Source: Rhodococcoides kyotonense (lineage in GTDB: Bacteria; Actinomycetota; Actinomycetes; Mycobacteriales; Mycobacteriaceae). From it: a stretch of DNA of 64,000 bases. This document shows, one piece after another, positions 60,877-64,000 of this stretch. How positions within the stretch are numbered: the first letter of the stretch is position 1; each line of letters starts with the position of its first letter. The translations under genes were made by a program, and so were the position numbers. The DNA is taken from contig NZ_FZOW01000002.1 of the NCBI RefSeq assembly GCF_900188125.1, forward strand, positions 62,001 through 126,000, given 5' to 3'. Below the pieces are notes generated by a model. That model made no database searches. It saw only the letters and a program-made list of their open reading frames with translations, and was not told the DNA's origin.

Positions 60877-62144
60877 TCATCTCTCCGCGGATGTCGTCCG
60901 CACGAGCCGTCGTCGTGCTCGGCGCTTTGTCGTGGCTCGGCCCGTTCTCGCTCGACGCCTATACGCCTGCCTTTCCGGAGATGGCCGCCGATTACGCGGT
61001 TCCCGACGCGTCGATCCAATTGACGCTCACCGCGCTCCTCGTCGGGTTGATCGTCGGACAGTTGGTGGCGGGCCCCGTCATCGATTCGTTCGGCAGGCGC
61101 AATCCGGTGCTGATCGCGGTCGTCGCCTACTGCCTGTGTTCTGCGGCCTGTGCGATAGCGCCGGGTGTCGAGTCGCTGATGGTGGCGCGCGTCGGGCAGG
61201 GGCTCACCGCCGCCGTTGCACTGGTGGCCGCACGTGCCGTCGGCCGCGATCTGTTCGAGGGAAAGGCGCTGGCGCGCTTCTACTCTCACATGGCTGCCGT
61301 CACGACGGTGGCTCCGCTCGTCGGACCCGTCGTGGGTGCGGTGATCGTGGACTGGTCGACGTGGCGAGCGATCTTCTGGCTCATCACGGGCCTCGGCGTC
61401 GGATGCCTGGCCGTCGCGGTCGTGTTCCTGCCCGAGACCGGCGGTGTGTCGATGGCCAGAGCGGCCGCCGAGACCCCGGGCACGTCCTATCTTGCGGGCT
61501 ACCGTTCCGTCCTGTCGGATGCCTGGTTTCGGGCCTGTGCCCTGACGCTCGCGTGTGTGTCGGGCGTCGGTCTGACCTATCTGGCCGGTGCGTCGTTCGT
61601 CTTCCAGGACGGATACGGCTTGTCGGCGACGGCGTTCTCACTGGTGTTCGCGGGTAACGCGTTCGTGCTGATGCTGGGAACGCAGGTCAGTTCGGCCCTG
61701 ATCGGGCGCTTCGCGTCGTCGTCGATCACTCGCGTGGGACTGGCGGCCCAGTCCACCGTCGCGATCTGGTGCGCCGCGGCACTACTGCTGAACTTCCCTG
61801 TGCTGGTCATCGGCCTGTCGTTCGCTGCGCTGGTGTTCTTCCACGGGCTTCTGATGCCCAATCTGACGACGCTGGCGATGACGGTCGACCCGGCGCATGC
61901 GGGATCGGCGTCGGCGCTCGTCGGTGTCGCTCAATTCGCCGTCGGGGCCGTCACGGCACCGCTGCTCGGGCTGCTGGGATCGGGGATCTCCGTCGCGATG
62001 GCAGTGATTCTTCCGTCTCTTGCTCTCGCCGCGTTGCTGTCATTCTTCACATTGGCGCGTACGGCGCAATATTCCCGTCACACGATCGATGTGATTCCGC
62101 AAACGGCCCACGGTGATATCGACACCAGCCACGAAAGGGGTTGA
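60873..62144 (+). CDS. MFS transporter, Bcr/CflA type
   Basis: Twelve-helix exporter of the Bcr/CflA drug-resistance type, 423 residues. Seen: GPFSLDAYTPAFPEMAADY (family GPLSIDMYLPAFP-like start), GPVIDSFGRRNPVLIAVVAY (motif A), RVGQGLTAAVALVAARAVGRD and VGPVVGAVIVDWSTWRAIFW (motif C). GTG overlaps the preceding stop (GTGA); the LLM gene follows in three bases. Part of mbl-mfs-llm-llm, so it probably moves the pathway's substrate or product. Confidence 0.92.
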   Translation: MIISPRMSSARAVVVLGALSWLGPFSLDAYTPAFPEMAADYAVPDASIQLTLTALLVGLIVGQLVAGPVIDSFGRRNPVLIAVVAYCLCSAACAIAPGVESLMVARVGQGLTAAVALVAARAVGRDLFEGKALARFYSHMAAVTTVAPLVGPVVGAVIVDWSTWRAIFWLITGLGVGCLAVAVVFLPETGGVSMARAAAETPGTSYLAGYRSVLSDAWFRACALTLACVSGVGLTYLAGASFVFQDGYGLSATAFSLVFAGNAFVLMLGTQVSSALIGRFASSSITRVGLAAQSTVAIWCAAALLLNFPVLVIGLSFAALVFFHGLLMPNLTTLAMTVDPAHAGSASALVGVAQFAVGAVTAPLLGLLGSGISVAMAVILPSLALAALLSFFTLARTAQYSRHTIDVIPQTAHGDIDTSHERG

Positions 62145-62147
62145 GCA

Positions 62148-63437
62148 GTGTTTCACATGGGATGGTTTCTGAGCTACGCAGTGCAGAACTGGCGGGACCA
62201 ATGGAACGGCAACGGATCGACCAGCTGGGTCGACGTGGAGCTGTACATCGACACCGCAAAAGCGTTGGAGCGCGCCGGATTCGACTACATGATGTTCGAG
62301 GACGGCTCGTTCGTGCCCGACGCGTTCCGCGGGTCGACGGAGTACTCGTTGTCGAACGCGTTCATTTCTCCCAAGCACGATCCGCTGACACTCATCGCGC
62401 CGATCGCGATGGAGACCGAGCGTATCGGTCTGATCGCGACGATGACGACGTCGTTCTATCCGCCGTTCCTCGCGGCACGACTCGCGTCGACGCTCGACAC
62501 GCTCAGCAACGGACGGTTCGGCATCAATCTGGTGACAGCGCACAATGATCGGACTGCACAGAACTTCGGTCTCGATCGCCACTTCGAGCACGACAAGCGC
62601 TACGAGATGGCGACCGAATGGGTGCAGGCCGTCACGGCGCTGTGGGAGAGTTGGGATCCCGACGCACTCACCCTCGACGAACACACCGGAGAGTTCGCCC
62701 GCGCGTCCGGCGTGCACTACGCGAACTTCGAGGGTGACTTCTACAGCACGCGTGGACCTTTGAACCTGCCACCGAGTCCGCAGCACAAGCCGGTCATCTG
62801 CCAGGCAGGTGGATCACCCGCCGGTGTCGCGTTCGGGTCCGCGGTCGCGGACACGGTCATCGCTCAGGCAGGCGACGTCGCGCAGATGAAGAGCTACCGG
62901 GAGAAAGTTCGTGCGGGAGCCGTTGCGGCAGGCCGTGATCCGGACTCGGTGAAGGTGCTGTTCCTGGCGTCGTTCACGATCGCGGACACCGACGAGGCCG
63001 CCCAAGCCAAGGAGGAGAAGGCGATGGCGGCCTCCGACGCGAACATCGAAGCGAACCTCGCGATGCTGTCGTTCTCGAGCGGTCTGGACTTCAGCACGTA
63101 CGACCTCGATGCTCCGGTGCCGAAAGTCGAGACCAATGCGGCCCGAGGCACGACGGACCATCATCTGCGCGGCTCCGAGGGAAAGACGTTGCGAGAGCTC
63201 CTGTCCAAGAGATCGACCGGGGCCGTGACGTTCACCGGGTCGATCCCGACGGTCGCCGACCAGATGGAGGCCGTCATCGACGAGGTCGGCGGCGACGGGT
63301 TCCTCGTCCAAGCTCCGGTCATTCCGCGGACCGTGCAGATGATCGCCGACGGATTGGCGCCGGAACTACGCAGGCGCGGGCTGATCCGCGATGGCTACGA
63401 GTACTCGTCTCTTCGCGAGAACCTGCTGTCCTACTAG
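62148..63437 (+). CDS. LLM flavin-dependent monooxygenase, NtaA/SnaA/DszA family
   Basis: Luciferase-like monooxygenase of 429 residues in the DszA/NtaA family, which oxidises sulfones, nitrilotriacetate and similar compounds. Seen: HMGWFLSYAVQNW, RAGFDYMMFEDGSFVPDAF, TTSFYPPFLAARLASTLD, GRFGINLVTAHNDRTAQNFG, and KPVICQAGGSPAGVAFGS. GTG start is supported by the next gene, whose start aligns (V/M-FHxGWFLS). Needs reduced FMN from a partner not in view. DszA cleaves a C-S bond in the sulfone ring, relevant to the cluster's theme. Confidence 0.92.
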   Translation: MFHMGWFLSYAVQNWRDQWNGNGSTSWVDVELYIDTAKALERAGFDYMMFEDGSFVPDAFRGSTEYSLSNAFISPKHDPLTLIAPIAMETERIGLIATMTTSFYPPFLAARLASTLDTLSNGRFGINLVTAHNDRTAQNFGLDRHFEHDKRYEMATEWVQAVTALWESWDPDALTLDEHTGEFARASGVHYANFEGDFYSTRGPLNLPPSPQHKPVICQAGGSPAGVAFGSAVADTVIAQAGDVAQMKSYREKVRAGAVAAGRDPDSVKVLFLASFTIADTDEAAQAKEEKAMAASDANIEANLAMLSFSSGLDFSTYDLDAPVPKVETNAARGTTDHHLRGSEGKTLRELLSKRSTGAVTFTGSIPTVADQMEAVIDEVGGDGFLVQAPVIPRTVQMIADGLAPELRRRGLIRDGYEYSSLRENLLSY

Positions 63438-63467
63438 TACTTTCGACGAACGAGCAAAGGTACCCAC

Positions 63468-64000
63468 ATGTTTCACAGGGGATGGTTTCTCAGCACCGGA
63501 TTCGGTGTGTACGGATGGAACGGGCAGTTCTCGGGTAACGTGCGCGCCGACGTCGGACGCCCGGATCTGTTTCTCGACGCCACCGGTTCCCTGGAGCGAG
63601 CTGGCTTCGACTACATGATGTTCGAGGACTCCTCGGTGCTGCCCGATGTCTACGGCGGATCCTTCGAGGATTCGGTGCGCAGTGCGACGGTTCGCTACGA
63701 TCCACTTCCGCTGATCTCGTTGGTGGCCAGGCACACTCGCCACATCGGTGTGATCGCGACGATGGCGACGACGTTCTATCCGCCGTTCCTGGCGGCGAGG
63801 CTGATGACGTCACTCGATCACCTGACGGGCGGCAGGGTCGGCGTCAACCTCGTGACCGCGAGTCCCCATGCGGCGGCGCAGAATTACGGCCTCGACTCGC
63901 ACGTCGAACACGATCTGCGGTACGACATGGCCGACGAGTGGATGCAGGTCGTGTCGCAGTTGTGGGAGTCCTGGGATCCGGACGCACTCGGAATCGACGA
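63468..64000 (+). CDS. LLM monooxygenase paralog, 3'-truncated by window end
   Basis: First 177 codons of a second DszA/NtaA-family monooxygenase. Seen: MFHRGWFLSTGFGVYGWNG, RAGFDYMMFEDSSVLPDVYG, TTFYPPFLAARLMTSLDHLT, GRVGVNLVTASPHAAAQNYG and LWESWDPDAL, aligning with the preceding gene over its whole length. ATG at 63468, 30 bp after the upstream stop, with GAGCAAAGG upstream. The frame stays open to base 64000. Tandem duplication with divergence suggests two related substrates or a two-step oxidation. Confidence 0.92.
   Translation, partial: MFHRGWFLSTGFGVYGWNGQFSGNVRADVGRPDLFLDATGSLERAGFDYMMFEDSSVLPDVYGGSFEDSVRSATVRYDPLPLISLVARHTRHIGVIATMATTFYPPFLAARLMTSLDHLTGGRVGVNLVTASPHAAAQNYGLDSHVEHDLRYDMADEWMQVVSQLWESWDPDALGID

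Overview
The window is high-GC DNA with densely packed, often 1-4 bp overlapping genes. Its gene content suggests a Rhodococcus-like member of the Mycobacteriales (Nocardiaceae). Pointers are an alkB-rubA1-rubA2-alkU alkane cluster, an MMPL transporter, a type III glutamine synthetase, separate proline and P5C dehydrogenases with a PruR-like regulator, many GTG starts, and long runs of MarR/TetR regulator-transporter pairs. This is inference from content; no rRNA, tRNA, CRISPR array, transposase or phage gene was seen. No gene-free stretch exceeds about 240 bp.

Layout. 1-3.8 kb: end of a 2-oxoacid dehydrogenase E1, a GNAT acetyltransferase, then (minus strand) alkB, two rubredoxins and a TetR regulator. 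4.0-9.8 kb: glutamine synthetase III, then tctCBA with a divergent universal stress protein. 9.9-16.3 kb: two CNNM/CorC membrane proteins, MarR/AbrB-type exporter, MFS/TetR pair. 16.3-23.3 kb: orphan iron-siderophore type lipoprotein, DUF1275 protein, Tat-exported neutral ceramidase, a QorR/QorB redox pair, FUSC exporter with MarR. 23.4-29 kb: MMPL transporter plus lipocalin, divergent from MarR plus a heme-oxygenase-like diiron protein, then CDGSH protein and zinc alcohol dehydrogenase. 29-35.5 kb: STAS protein, carotenoid-desaturase-like oxidoreductase with SRPBCC protein, GAF-ANTAR protein, then tctC-citMHS-usp. 35.6-43.8 kb: CitA/CitB-like two-component system, proline catabolism, TetR with acyl-CoA dehydrogenase. 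43.9-50.8 kb: a decapeptide-repeat protein, a guanidinium exporter behind a guanidine-III riboswitch, a metal-type permease pair, a TcrXY-like two-component system, MFS, HIT protein. 50.9-56.5 kb: GT2-GtrA/ArnT-like glycosyltransferase pair, purD, a nuclease-like DUF559 protein. 56.5-64 kb: a cluster of sulfurtransferase, hydroxyethylthiazole kinase, three luciferase-like flavin monooxygenases, a degenerate metallo-beta-lactamase-fold protein, an MFS exporter and a GntR regulator.

How genes work together. Citrate/tricarboxylate handling appears twice (tctCBA+usp; tctC+citMHS+usp under a CitAB-like sensor). The proline genes form a classical PruR-controlled unit. The right-hand cluster is the best candidate for an undescribed pathway: its enzymes fit oxidative handling of a sulfur heterocycle such as the thiazole part of thiamine, but the substrate is inference.

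A family of intergenic palindromes (four copies), each ending exactly at the stop codon of a minus-strand gene and with covarying side hairpins in three of them, works as the apparent shared terminator design of this genome. Start codons were chosen from ribosome-binding sites, overlaps and expected protein length; several are alternatives and are flagged.
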